Assembly (NCBI GenBank): GCA_036873135.1 | Contig: JAPTYO010000017.1 | Coordinates: 14,632,001-14,696,000, forward strand | Reading direction: 5' to 3' | Length of the DNA: 64,000 bases | From: Clarkia xantiana subsp. parviflora | Lineage: Eukaryota; Streptophyta; Magnoliopsida; Myrtales; Onagraceae | Shown: positions 1 to 9,682 of the stretch, piece by piece | How the letters are laid out: every line of letters begins with the position of its first letter | Position numbering within the stretch: position 1 is the stretch's first letter | Translations under genes and position numbers: made by a program | The notes under the pieces: generated by a model | What the model was told of the DNA's origin: nothing | What the model saw: only the letters and a program-made list of their open reading frames with translations | The model's database searches: none

Positions 1-1326
1 GCCTTATGAGATAGAGGAGTTGTAAACGTTAGAGTAGCGCGGACGTATGCCTAAGCACGCGTCCGTCTGAGGTGGGAGCAATAAATCTATCTTTGCTACC
101 AGCGTATACTTAAAAAATTCACACTCGCATAGGGGCGCAATACAAATGAAACTAAGTAACTTACGCTTCAAATTCGTGCCGGGATTCTATCTAAGTGAGG
201 AAAAATTTCAATTTTGGTCCGAAATTTTTCTAAGTATGGGATACTAGAAAATATGCCTATAGGATGTTAACTAGGAGTGAACATGGACATATCATGAACA
301 TGAGGATGTGTACTAGCATACATGCAAGTAGGAACATAAGGATGGGAGTGAGTGGAGACATGCTGCGATTGTAGTCCTGAATGTATGTATGAATATATGG
401 CGGCCATGTGCATGGACGTCTAAATGTTTGAACACATGGGAGTGTGTATGTGGGCATGCATATGAGTGCAAGCATGAACATGTATGTATGTATGGATGGG
501 TTGTGAGTATAAGTATGAGTGATGACATTGATGTACATGTAGATGTTAATCATGAATATGAGCATAAGTGCAAAGGTGAGAGCATAGACCTCTCCTTTAC
601 TTGAGGGTGGGAACTCTACCACTCAATGGGACACAACGTTCCGCCTCCCTCGTACAAGCGTGAGCGTTGTCCATTAATCTCGACTTTCGGCATGTGTAAC
701 ATTTTCCCTTCATTCGTTGGTGCGTGTGTATAGCTCTTGACCTTTACCCTGCAATTTTTTCCTCATAAAAGTGAGGGTGAAAAAGCTTACAAGCTTTCTT
801 CTTACCGCCGCGAGCGAAGGGGTCTATTGACATGTGTTAAGGGTTGACCCTTCCTTAGGATGTGCTGGAGCGTTGCTCCATTTGGGGAAACTAAAAGTTC
901 GCCCTCTTCCCTTGGTGTTAAGGTTGCCCCCGTAGTAGGCGTATCTCGCCCCTCTATGAGTAAGGGTCGATCTTTGCGTTGGTTGCTCGTATAGGTGACT
1001 CACTTTTGGGAAGCTTTCTTCTTCAGACAGGGAGACCTTGAAGATCGTTTTCCAATGTGATCAGACCAAATCTGACCGTCCTGTGTCTTGGGTGTCCGAG
1101 GCGGACTTGTATGAGGCAGGGACTCGTATGACCCCTTGTAGGTTGATTTCATGGAGAAACATACAAGGTGTAGGCAGAGCGTTCCGAACGTACCGTTGAA
1201 TCAGATGAGAGGGAAGAACCCTCTAGTTCTGCTTATCAGGCCAAGAAATTTTCTAAGTCAGGGGTGGTTGCTAATGCTTCCAGTATGTTCTTTTTCCCTT
1301 CTTTTTTCTTTGTAATATACTTATGA

Positions 1327-1869
1327 TTGTTCTCATGCTACTTCCTTCTTGTTGTTAGAGCGTTCTTCCCTGGTTACCGAATGGTTCTTGTGGTGGGTGA
1401 GAGTTCAAGTCAATCTAAATCCAAGGCGCGGAAACCTGGCTCTGAGGTCGGGCCCTCGGCTGCCAAGGAGAAGGAAACCGCGAGAGGCTCTCCTTCAAGT
1501 GCCCCCTTGCTGACTCCGTCCCATGATAAGGAGGTAGTGGTTGAAGAAGCACCCTCTTTGCTTGACAAAAAGAAACAACCTGTGGCTGGCGATGGGGTGA
1601 TCATAGGTCTTGATGTCTCTTCTCTATCCCCTGCCCCCCAGCCGAGGGGCCGAGTCTCAAGTTTATTTCATCTTCATATAGATTTGACGACTTTTGAAGG
1701 TGTCTTTGTCTTTCCTATGGGTTATGTTATTAACCCCTGCGTTGAAGATTTTTCTTTTGGTGACGGGTGTGATCATCATCTTACATTGAGGTTCCCCTCT
1801 CTTGTCATGGCTCTAAATAAGATAGCAAATTCTTGCTTTGGAGTTTGGTGGAGATTGCTCTTGAGTTAG
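1327..1869 (+). pseudogene. Antisense ORF of S1 (possible relict of the element's antisense gene)
   Basis: This is a 180-codon open frame on the strand opposite to S1, near its 3' end. A possible splice acceptor ('ttgttag') lies just inside the nominal start, so the real exon may begin near 1358. The first half is Ser/Lys/Glu/Pro-rich and low-complexity, like the basic linker of the antisense proteins of G1 and G2. The second half is not recognised. The S3 copy (41135-41677) is over 90% identical but has a TGA in the middle. Position and strand match the antisense genes of G1 and G2; homology is an inference. Confidence 0.4.
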
Positions 1870-2184
1870 CCTCTACTAGTATCGTAGTTGTGATCGTTGT
1901 GGGGATCGTTTTGTTATATGCCCTCAATAGTGCTTGTCGTGATTCTTTACTTCATGGTTGATTTCGTGGGATATGGAGGTTGTCTTCATGATGAGGACGT
2001 CTCCTTCCTGGTGTCATCCAGTGGGTTGAAATATAAGTGCCTACCTTTGATGAGCGTACGAAGGGTGTTGTTTTTCCTTTTTCTTGAACCTCCTCCTAAA
2101 GCTAGGCGTAGCCGTTTGATGTTCGTGGTCGGGATGGTGTCTTTACAATGCATGTCTTTGACAGATGTTTTATGGTGTACTGCC

Positions 2185-2475
2185 ATGATAATCACTTCGG
2201 GGTATGTGGGCGTGATAGCCACTTCGTAATGTGTCGGAGTGATAGCCCTTCTGTAGTGTGTGGACATGATAGCCACTTCAGGGTATGTGGACATGATAGC
2301 CACTTCAAGATATGTGGACATGATAGCCACTTCGGGGTATGTGGACATGATAGCCACTTCAGGGTATGTGGACTTGATAGCCACATCACGATATGTGGAC
2401 ATGATAGCCACTTCGGGGTATGTGGACATGATAGCCACTTCAGGGTATGTGGACATGATAGCCACATCACGATGT
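2185..2475. repeat. 27-bp tandem repeat of the S family
   Basis: About ten imperfect copies of a 27-bp unit containing 'ggacatgatagccac'. Because 27 is divisible by 3, several frames stay open and give repetitive peptides; these are not taken as genes. Copy number differs between elements: about five in S2 (19478-19615) and seven in S3 (42005-42200). Confidence 0.9.
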
Positions 2476-2842
2476 ATGGAGTTGTGCTTTAGTATTCCTT
2501 TCCCATTGGAGAGTCTTCATTGCTATAGTTGCCTTTTGTGTAGGCTATGTTTGTTGGGTTAGGTCCCGATGTCTCGTCTTGTCGGATGTTGTATCCTTTA
2601 TGCTCTTTAGATGTCTCCTTCATGAGTTGTGCTTGACGATGTTCAAGTCTGATACGACCATAGGTCAAGCGAGGGTGACGTGTAAGACAATAACGTTTAT
2701 CGAAGGTTGCTTTGTGCGACCTGTAAGGCAATTCCTCTTCTAAATGGGTCGAGTTTACTTTGGGAGCCTTGAACTTTGGATTTCACGTCTTTGCTATCCT
2801 TCTTGGTGTGGTTGGGTTCCTTTGAGATACTTCTCTTGACTT

Positions 2843-3473
2843 TGATGGGCCCCGGCGGAGGCCGTTAGGCCCCTTAACGATTGGCAAACGGCGACTAGGC
2901 CCGTTGGGTTAGGAGCAGGGTTGCTGGGAGGCCAAGGGCTCCGACGGAAGGAGGCTCCGACATGGAATAGCCCCGAGTAAATATGGCCTCGATAGGGGAG
3001 AGCCCCGATGCTATCGGACCTGGACGTGGTCGGTCCCGATATGGGAGTTGACATCCCTCCCCGACACCGAATCCTCAATGATGCAACTTGGGAGTCTCCG
3101 ATAATGATCGAGGCTCACTAGTAAGAGCACAATCCCGGAAATCTCGCCATGGTTACAGTAGTGATATAATGGGCGAGATATGTGGGATGCGTGGCAAGAT
3201 ATACGGCGAAATATGTGGGATAGTGGATCACAATCCAACCGCCTAATCAGGTAACTGGGATAGCCTTCCCCCTATAAAAGGAAGGAAGTTATCCCAGATT
3301 AAGGTTACGTTTTTACACACATACACATACTGCTTGCTTGCCCTGTTGATCACCGTACTTACGTTAAGCATCGGAGAGGGATTCTGGGTCACCGCCCTCT
3401 ATTCCCCTTCTGCAGGATTGCGAGGAGATAAGGAATCCGTCACCGTAACCGGAGCTCCTGCAGTGATCCAACA
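2843..3473 (+). repeat. G1 5' LTR with TATA box
   Basis: Begins TGATGGGCCC and ends GATCCAACA. A TATA box (TATAAAA, 3273-3279) lies in 'cccctataaaagg'. Downstream comes the block 'gcatcggagaggg' followed by a 'ctgcagg' motif, which recurs in the LTRs of G2, S and E4 and probably lies in the transcribed R/U5 part. Confidence 0.95.
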
Positions 3474-3474
3474 T

Positions 3475-3490
3475 TGGCGCCGTCTGTGGG
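3475..3490 (+). other. G1 primer-binding site
   Basis: TGGCGCCGTCTGTGGG starts two bases after the 5' LTR. The same motif follows the 5' LTRs of G2 and of the S elements, as usual for Tat-lineage gypsy elements. The priming tRNA was not assigned. Confidence 0.9.
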
Positions 3491-3538
3491 AAAGCAACAA
3501 AAAGCCAAAGTAAGTTTGCTTCCCTTTGACTCCATACC

Positions 3539-4872
3539 ATGGCTAGCAACAGGCCGCAGCGATCAGGCAAGCAGGTGCCGATCACCAGCAATCCCCCTGA
3601 GGATGCTACACAGCATCATGATTTGAGAGACGATGGTGACAGCACTCGCCGAGATGACACCACCAGGGAGGTTGTTCCTACGCGAAGAGAAACCAGGTCG
3701 ACGACCAGGAACGAACTCCCTGGTGGATCCAGGAATGAGGAACCTTCCCATAATCCAGAGCTGGCCAGGGTAGTGGCAGAGGCCATGCCCCTATTCATGG
3801 AGGCCCTCCTAGACCGAAGGGAGGCTGCCAGAAGACAGGCCATAGAGCTACCGCCGCTCCCTCCGCGGCGAGATACTCCCAGAAGGCAGGTGGACGACAA
3901 TCTGCCGCCACCCCCCCCCCCCCCCCCCCCCCCCCCCCGTTGAGGGAACAACCCATTCCCCCCAGGCATCCGAATCCAGCACCGGCGGAGAATTTCGTGG
4001 TCGATGGACCAGGGCCAGTACAGCAAAGGACTATTCCCCTGAATGGTCCCCTCACTGCTGATCAGGTGGTGAAGATTGTGGGTATTTGCATGGGAGATCA
4101 GAAGCCCATGATGTCGGAGTTGGGGAGTCAGGAGACCCATCCCTTCGTTCCCAGACTGATCCATACCCTGGCCCCTCCAGGCTTGGGTATCCCGAAGATA
4201 GACGAGTACGACGGGGACGCGGACCCGGTCCGCCACGTACAGAAGCACCTGACAGCGTGCATGGGCAGGACCCCAGATGAGGATGTTATCTGCGCATTGG
4301 TCCCGAGTACCTTGGGAGAGAAGGCGATAACATGGTTCTACAGTCTGCCCACCGGATGCATAACCTGTTGGAAGGATATGCATCAGCGATTCATCGCCCA
4401 GTACCAAGGGCGTCGACGGCTGCTGAAAAGTGTTCGGACCCTGCATGAGGTGGTCCAGAGGCCCGACGAATCCCTGGCCCAATACTACCAGCGTTACACG
4501 GCTAGCATGACCGAGCTGGATGAGGAGATATCGGAGGGCGAGGCCATCCGTACCTTCCTGAAAAACCTCAATCCCCCCTACGGCTCCGACTTACTGCACA
4601 GCGTCGCATCCAAAAATGTCTGGAACATGGAGGCGCTCCAGGCGAGGGTGAAACAGCAAATCGACGTCCAAGAGTCGAAGATTGCTGCCGGAGAGTTGGC
4701 TCCTCCCAAGGGGCGCGGAGGAAAGCAGTTGTTCAAACCATTGGGCAACCAAAACAAGAAGGATAGCTCCGAGAGTAGTCGGGGTCGTGGACGCTCTGAT
4801 CGAAGGGAGGATAGGCGTCCGACAAAGAAGGACAGTCAGAAGGAGGAGTTTACCCCCCTCAACAGCCTTTGA
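3539..4872 (+). pseudogene. gag: G1 gag polyprotein (frameshifted)
   Basis: Starts MASNRPQRSGKQ at the first ATG after the primer site. The N-terminal third is charged and Pro-rich; the retrotransposon gag (capsid) domain follows at about 4120-4680 (VRHVQKHL, TWFYSLP, QYYQRYTA). A run of 28 C (3911-3938) breaks the frame: the first frame stops at 3943 and the capsid continues in another frame from 3940. Gag ends at 4872 with TGA overlapping the pol frame by -1. In G2 the equivalent region is one continuous frame with pol, so both breaks look like small indels, and the poly-C one may be a sequencing artefact. Role: capsid assembly of the virus-like particle. Confidence 0.9.
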
Positions 4873-7800
4873 GAGAGGTCTTGGCCGTGATGGAGAGGCA
4901 AGGCCTCGCTCGTTTCCCCAAGAAGAAGGAAGGCGAAAAGTTGGGCTCCCGCACCGACCGTTACTGCCGATTCCATCGGGCCCCTGGTCACGACACTGAC
5001 CAGTGTCGGGAGCTGAAGAAGGAAGTAGAGAAGCTTATCCAGAGGGGTAAGCTGAAGGAGTTCGTGGGAGATTCGCGCTGCAAGCCCCGTTCCCGATCTC
5101 GGTCGAGATCCAAATCTCGATCGAGGTCCCCAAGGAAGAGAAGGTCCGACGCAGAGCCTTCGGAGGGCCTATCAGGGTCCCGACAGAAGAGGGTCATTAA
5201 TGTGATCCATGGAGGGTTCGCTGCAGGAGGAGACACATCATCTTCTCGGGAGCGTTACGCCAACCAGGTGCCCGTAGCAGTGGTTTTGGGAAAAAGGTCC
5301 CGGTCATGGACCCCGAAGGAGGAAATGGAGATCACCTTCTCGGCGAAGGATCTGGAGGGAGTAGAGACCCCCCACGAGGATGCCCTAGTCGTGACATTGG
5401 ATGTAGGGGGATTCGAAATGAAGAGGATCCTCATTGATGGAGGAAGCTCCTCCGACATCCTCTTCTCCGACGCCCTGGAGCAGATGGGGAAGAAGAAGAA
5501 AGACCTACGGGAGGTTAACTTCCCGATGGTAGGATTTTGCGGCACAACCTCTTATCCGTTGGGGGTTATTACGCTGCCTGTGTGGTTCGGCAGTGGCTGG
5601 AAAATGGAGAAGAAAGATGTGGAATTCGTGGTGGTCGAATCCACAGGGACGTACAATGCGATTATTGGGAGAACCACCATCAACCCGCTGATGGCAGTAG
5701 CCTCGACTATCCATCAAAAAATGAGGTTCCCAACTGAGAATGGGGTCGGTGAAGTAAAGGGTGACCAGGTGGCGTCGAGACGGTGTTATGTCAACGCCAC
5801 AAGAAGATCAAGGAAGGAGGCTATGTCGGTTCTCCAGACAGACACTGATCCTCGAGAGGAGTTTGGGCGCCCCGCCCCTATGGAGGACCTAAAAGAAGTA
5901 GAGATAGATGGGCCCGAGAGGAGGGTAAAGATCGGATCCGCCCTAACCGACGAAAGGGCCCAGGAGTTGATCGCACTCTTGAAAGAATTCAAGGAGTTGT
6001 TTGCCTGGTCCCCGAGTGATATGCCGGGAATTAGCCGTGACGTGATCGAGCATGAACTGAATATCGACCCTACGATCAAGCCGATCGCGCAGAAGAGACG
6101 TCCGATGGGGACAGACAAGAGGATCGCAATCCAGCAGGAGGTTGGCAGGTTGCTCGACGCTGGGTTCATTAGGGAGATCCGATTCCAGACTTGGGTAGCC
6201 AACCCAGTGCTGGTAAGGAAAAGCAACGGGAAGTGGCGGATGTGTGTCGACTTCCGCGACCTGAACAAGGCTTGCCCGAAGGACTGTTATCCGCTCCCGC
6301 GGATTGACCAATTGGTGGATGCTACATCGGGGCATGAGCTGCTGAGCTTTATGGATGCTTATTCTGGTTATAACCAGATAAAGATGGCGAAAAAGGATGC
6401 CCAACACACCGCCTTCTACGCTGACAGTGAAGTCTTCCAGTACGATGTCATGCCTTTCGGCCTGGTAAATGCGGGGGCGACCTATCAGAGAATGGTGAAC
6501 AAGCTGTTCGGGGATATGATTGGGAGTACCATGGAAGCTTATGTAGATGACATGCTGGTGAAGTCCCGACGAGCGTCGGACCACGTCGGTAACTTGGCAA
6601 TGGCCTTCGAGAGAATGAGGCTCCACCAAGTCCGCCTGAATCCAGCCAAATGTGCCTTCAGGGTACACTCAGGGAAGTTCTTAGGCTTCATGGTGAGCCA
6701 GAGAGGGATCGAGGTGAATCCCGAAAAACTAAGGGCGATAGAGGAGATGCACTCCCCGGCAAACCATAGGGAGGTGCAAGTGCTGAACGGTCGACTGGCT
6801 TCGATGAATCGCTTCCTATCCAAGGCAAGCGACCGGGCGATGCCATTTTTCAATGTGTTGAGGGCTAACCGACAATTCGAATGGACCGCCGAATGTGAGG
6901 AGGCGTTCCAAGCGCTCAAACAACATCTCCGCACCCTCCCACCACTTGCAAAGCCAGCTCCAGGCGAGCCGCTCTATCTTTACTTGGCTATTTCTTCGTT
7001 TGCAATAAGCTCTGTTTTAGTTAAAGCTGTCGAGGGCAATCAAATCCCCGTCTATTATGTAAGCAAGGCGTTTGCCAAGAGTGAAATGAATTACCCTCCG
7101 ATTGAGAAGTACCTCTTTGCGTTGATTATTACCGCTAGAAAGTTACGGCCTTACTTCCATGCGCATGAAATTACGGTGTTGACTGATCAGCCACTGAAAC
7201 ACTTCTTGAACCGACCTGATGCGTCGGGGAGACTAGTAAAGTGGGCCGTTGAACTTAGCGAGTTTCGGATTCATTTCGCTCCGAGAACAGCTATCAAAGG
7301 GCAGGCATTGGCCGACTTTATAGTTGAATCTACTGTTCCCGATCCTGAAGCAACGGAAACAGTAGAGGGGGCAACAGGGAATACTAAAGGGGTCCCGACG
7401 GCGGAGAAGTCGGAACAGCCAACTAAGGAGAACACCTGGGAGTTATACACGGATGGCTCCTCAAGCTCGGATGGATCCGGTGCGGGGTTCGTATTGATTC
7501 CGCCAGACGGGGCGGAGCCACTTCGATATGCATTGGCCCTAACATTTAGAGCCACCAATAACGAGGCAGAGTATGAAGCTCTTATAACGGGACTGAAAAT
7601 CGCGAAAGGCACTGGAATCGAACATTTGAAGGTGAAGTGTAATGCAAGCCTGATTGTAAATCAGGTCCGGGGGCAATATGGAGCAAAGAACCCGATCATG
7701 AGGAAGTACCTTCAAGAGGCTCGGACCTTAAAGGAGAGCTTCAAAAGCTTTGATATCAAGGCAATTCCGAGGGAAGAGAATGTAGAGGCTGATGCCTTGA

Positions 7801-8057
7801 GCAAATTTGCCTTGGGGGCACCTTTGGAAGAGAGTCGGAGGGTACTCTTCTTGGAGAAGGTGATTCTATCGACCACTGATTCATCGGAGGTGTGCGCCAT
7901 CGGAACGGGATCGAGGGAGGAACCCACTTGGATGACCCCGATAATCGCGTACTTAACTACGGGGGCACTCCCTGAAGATAAAGTGGCAGCGGAGCGACTG
8001 CGACGAAAGTGGATAACCAGTTGTACAAAAAGGGTCTGCTTTCGACTCCTTTCTTGA
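4869..8057 (+). CDS. pol: G1 pol: protease, reverse transcriptase, two RNase H domains
   Basis: 1062 codons continuing from gag; the nominal start codon is TTG, so this is not an independent start. In order: zinc knuckle of C-x2-H-x4-H-x4-C type (residues about 31-46, really gag C-terminus); an Arg/Ser repeat; aspartic protease with ILIDGGSSSDIL (about 187); reverse transcriptase about 430-600 with VDFRDLNK and catalytic YVDDM (about 558); a first RNase H-like/connection domain about 680-800; a second, archaeal-type RNase H about 855-985 (ELYTDGSS, NEAEYEAL, ADALSK). Two RNase H domains are a hallmark of the Tat lineage. The third catalytic Asp of the second RNase H is Asn here (VKCNASL). The frame is lost near 8000, where about 20 bp present in G2 are missing before integrase. 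Confidence 0.95.
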   Translation: MREVLAVMERQGLARFPKKKEGEKLGSRTDRYCRFHRAPGHDTDQCRELKKEVEKLIQRGKLKEFVGDSRCKPRSRSRSRSKSRSRSPRKRRSDAEPSEGLSGSRQKRVINVIHGGFAAGGDTSSSRERYANQVPVAVVLGKRSRSWTPKEEMEITFSAKDLEGVETPHEDALVVTLDVGGFEMKRILIDGGSSSDILFSDALEQMGKKKKDLREVNFPMVGFCGTTSYPLGVITLPVWFGSGWKMEKKDVEFVVVESTGTYNAIIGRTTINPLMAVASTIHQKMRFPTENGVGEVKGDQVASRRCYVNATRRSRKEAMSVLQTDTDPREEFGRPAPMEDLKEVEIDGPERRVKIGSALTDERAQELIALLKEFKELFAWSPSDMPGISRDVIEHELNIDPTIKPIAQKRRPMGTDKRIAIQQEVGRLLDAGFIREIRFQTWVANPVLVRKSNGKWRMCVDFRDLNKACPKDCYPLPRIDQLVDATSGHELLSFMDAYSGYNQIKMAKKDAQHTAFYADSEVFQYDVMPFGLVNAGATYQRMVNKLFGDMIGSTMEAYVDDMLVKSRRASDHVGNLAMAFERMRLHQVRLNPAKCAFRVHSGKFLGFMVSQRGIEVNPEKLRAIEEMHSPANHREVQVLNGRLASMNRFLSKASDRAMPFFNVLRANRQFEWTAECEEAFQALKQHLRTLPPLAKPAPGEPLYLYLAISSFAISSVLVKAVEGNQIPVYYVSKAFAKSEMNYPPIEKYLFALIITARKLRPYFHAHEITVLTDQPLKHFLNRPDASGRLVKWAVELSEFRIHFAPRTAIKGQALADFIVESTVPDPEATETVEGATGNTKGVPTAEKSEQPTKENTWELYTDGSSSSDGSGAGFVLIPPDGAEPLRYALALTFRATNNEAEYEALITGLKIAKGTGIEHLKVKCNASLIVNQVRGQYGAKNPIMRKYLQEARTLKESFKSFDIKAIPREENVEADALSKFALGAPLEESRRVLFLEKVILSTTDSSEVCAIGTGSREEPTWMTPIIAYLTTGALPEDKVAAERLRRKWITSCTKRVCFRLLS

Positions 8058-9178
8058 AATGCGTGGCCGAACCTGATACGACTCGGATTCTGAGGGAGTT
8101 GCATGAAGGAGTCGCGGCATGTCACGAAGGCGCTCGGTCTATCTTGAGGAAGGCACTGAACTTGGGATATTATTGGCCCACGATGAATAATGAAGCCACG
8201 GCGCTTGTCCGATCCTGTGACGCATGTCAGAGATATGCTCTGAATATCACAGCCCCCGCCGCCGATTTGATGCCCATTGGGAGTGCTTGGCCCTTCGCGC
8301 ATTGGGGCATTGACCTGGTGGGACCCCTTCCGAAAGCAAAGAGCCAGTGCACACATTTGCTTGTCGCGATTGACTACTTCTCGAAGTGGATCGAGGCTAA
8401 GCCGTTAGCCAAGACAACAGCGGGACATATTATCAAGTTCCTTCAGACCCGAATTTTGTCGAGATATGGGGTGCCGAAGGTGATCATCAGCGACAATGGT
8501 CCTCCGTTCAATGGGGCCCAGTTGGAGAAGTTCCTAGACGAGTTTGGTATCGATCATCGGACAGCATCCGTCCATCACGCTCAGACCAATGGGCAGGTGG
8601 AGGCTGCCAACAAAATCGTGATGGAGGGCTTGAAGAAGAGGGTTTATGCTTTGGATGGAAAATGGCTAGACGAACTGGAGAACGTGTTGTGGGCGGTCCG
8701 AACGACACCCAAGCGGTCAACAGGTGAAACCCTGTTTGCACTTGTTTATGGGACGGAGGCGGTCGCTCCCGTGGAAATCGCTGTGGCGTCCCATCGAACC
8801 AGAAGCTATGAGCCCTCGACAAGTCCAGAAAGAGCCAGCATAGGACCTTCGACGAATGACGAAACAAGGCGCCTGGAGTTATCCTTGCTAGAGGAAAAAC
8901 GGCTAGAGGCCGACATAGTGCAAGCTCGGATGCGTTTGGCGACGGCCAGGTACTATAATCGGAAGGTCAAGTCGAGCCAGTTCTACGCGGGAGAACTGGT
9001 CCTACGTCGGAATGAGTTCGCCCTACAAGATCGGATCAACAAGATGTCCCCGAAATTGGAAGGGCCCTACAAGATCGTAGGCATGCCGGCCCCGAATGCT
9101 TACAAGTTAGAAGACCCCGATGGCAATGCATTAAGAAACACCTTTAGTGGTGAACATCTGAAGAAATGTCATGTTTGA
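8009..9178 (+). CDS. int: G1 integrase
   Basis: 389-codon frame, out of phase with the preceding pol frame owing to a small deletion. The HHCC zinc-binding motif is present (ELHEGVAACHEG ... CDACQ). The catalytic D,D,E triad reads GIDLVGP (about residue 104), ISDNGPPF (about 160) and QVEAANK (about 197). The C-terminal domain includes GPYKIVGMPAPNAYKLED. No chromodomain was seen, as expected for Tat elements. It would insert the element cDNA, using the 5-bp staggered cut seen at both ends of G1. Confidence 0.95.
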   Translation: MDNQLYKKGLLSTPFLKCVAEPDTTRILRELHEGVAACHEGARSILRKALNLGYYWPTMNNEATALVRSCDACQRYALNITAPAADLMPIGSAWPFAHWGIDLVGPLPKAKSQCTHLLVAIDYFSKWIEAKPLAKTTAGHIIKFLQTRILSRYGVPKVIISDNGPPFNGAQLEKFLDEFGIDHRTASVHHAQTNGQVEAANKIVMEGLKKRVYALDGKWLDELENVLWAVRTTPKRSTGETLFALVYGTEAVAPVEIAVASHRTRSYEPSTSPERASIGPSTNDETRRLELSLLEEKRLEADIVQARMRLATARYYNRKVKSSQFYAGELVLRRNEFALQDRINKMSPKLEGPYKIVGMPAPNAYKLEDPDGNALRNTFSGEHLKKCHV

Positions 9179-9308
9179 CAAATAAGTCGTCCGTAGAGGC
9201 GCAAAGATGTAATTAAGTCGCCCTGAGTGGTGCATGCTATGTAAAAGACATAGATCAATAAAGAGGTTACTTCTGATCAAAGTATTCCTAAGTTGTTCTC
9301 GATACATT

Positions 9309-9560
9309 AAAAAGCGTCTTAGGACTTCCGAAAAATCCTTAAGTTTTTAAGGTTCGATTAAAAAGCGTCATAGGACGTCCGAAACATCCTTAAGTTTTTA
9401 AGGTTCAATTAAAAAGCGTCTTAGGACGTCCGAAAAGTCCTTAAGTTTTTAAGGTTCGATCAAAAAGCGTCTTAGGACGTCCGAAAAGTCCTTAAGTTTT
9501 TTAGGTTCGATTAAAAAGCGTCTTAGGACGACGGAAAGCCTTAAGGCTCTTAGGGTCCGA
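9309..9560. repeat. 51-bp tandem repeat downstream of G1 integrase
   Basis: Five units starting at 9309, 9360, 9411, 9462 and 9513, each opening 'aaaaagcgtcttaggacg' and containing the small palindrome 'ccttaagttttttaagg'-like core. It separates integrase from the convergent antisense gene. It may hold the 3' ends of both transcripts; no clear polyadenylation signal can be singled out. 9180-9308 holds nothing recognised. Confidence 0.9.
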
Positions 9561-9682
9561 CAAAAGCGTTATGAAGAGCATAATGTAATCGGAAACGATA
9601 TTAATAAAAGGCTCGAAGGCCTAAGAAGTTCAATACGAGAGAGATAACAATAAAGGACTATAAGGACTTAAGTTATAAAATA

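Noticed and set aside
257..622. 121-codon minus-strand frame, also open in S3 (40068-40433)
   Set aside because: Low-complexity Met/Ile/His/Tyr-rich translation of gtatg/catac-type repeats. Its conservation is explained by overall S1/S3 identity; no domain seen.
2192..2562. Several overlapping repetitive frames on both strands
   Set aside because: They follow from a 27-bp repeat unit, which keeps any stop-free frame open.
3616..4482. 288-codon minus-strand frame opposite G1 gag
   Set aside because: Shadow of gag: Gly run opposite the poly-C tract, no domain, and not kept in G2.
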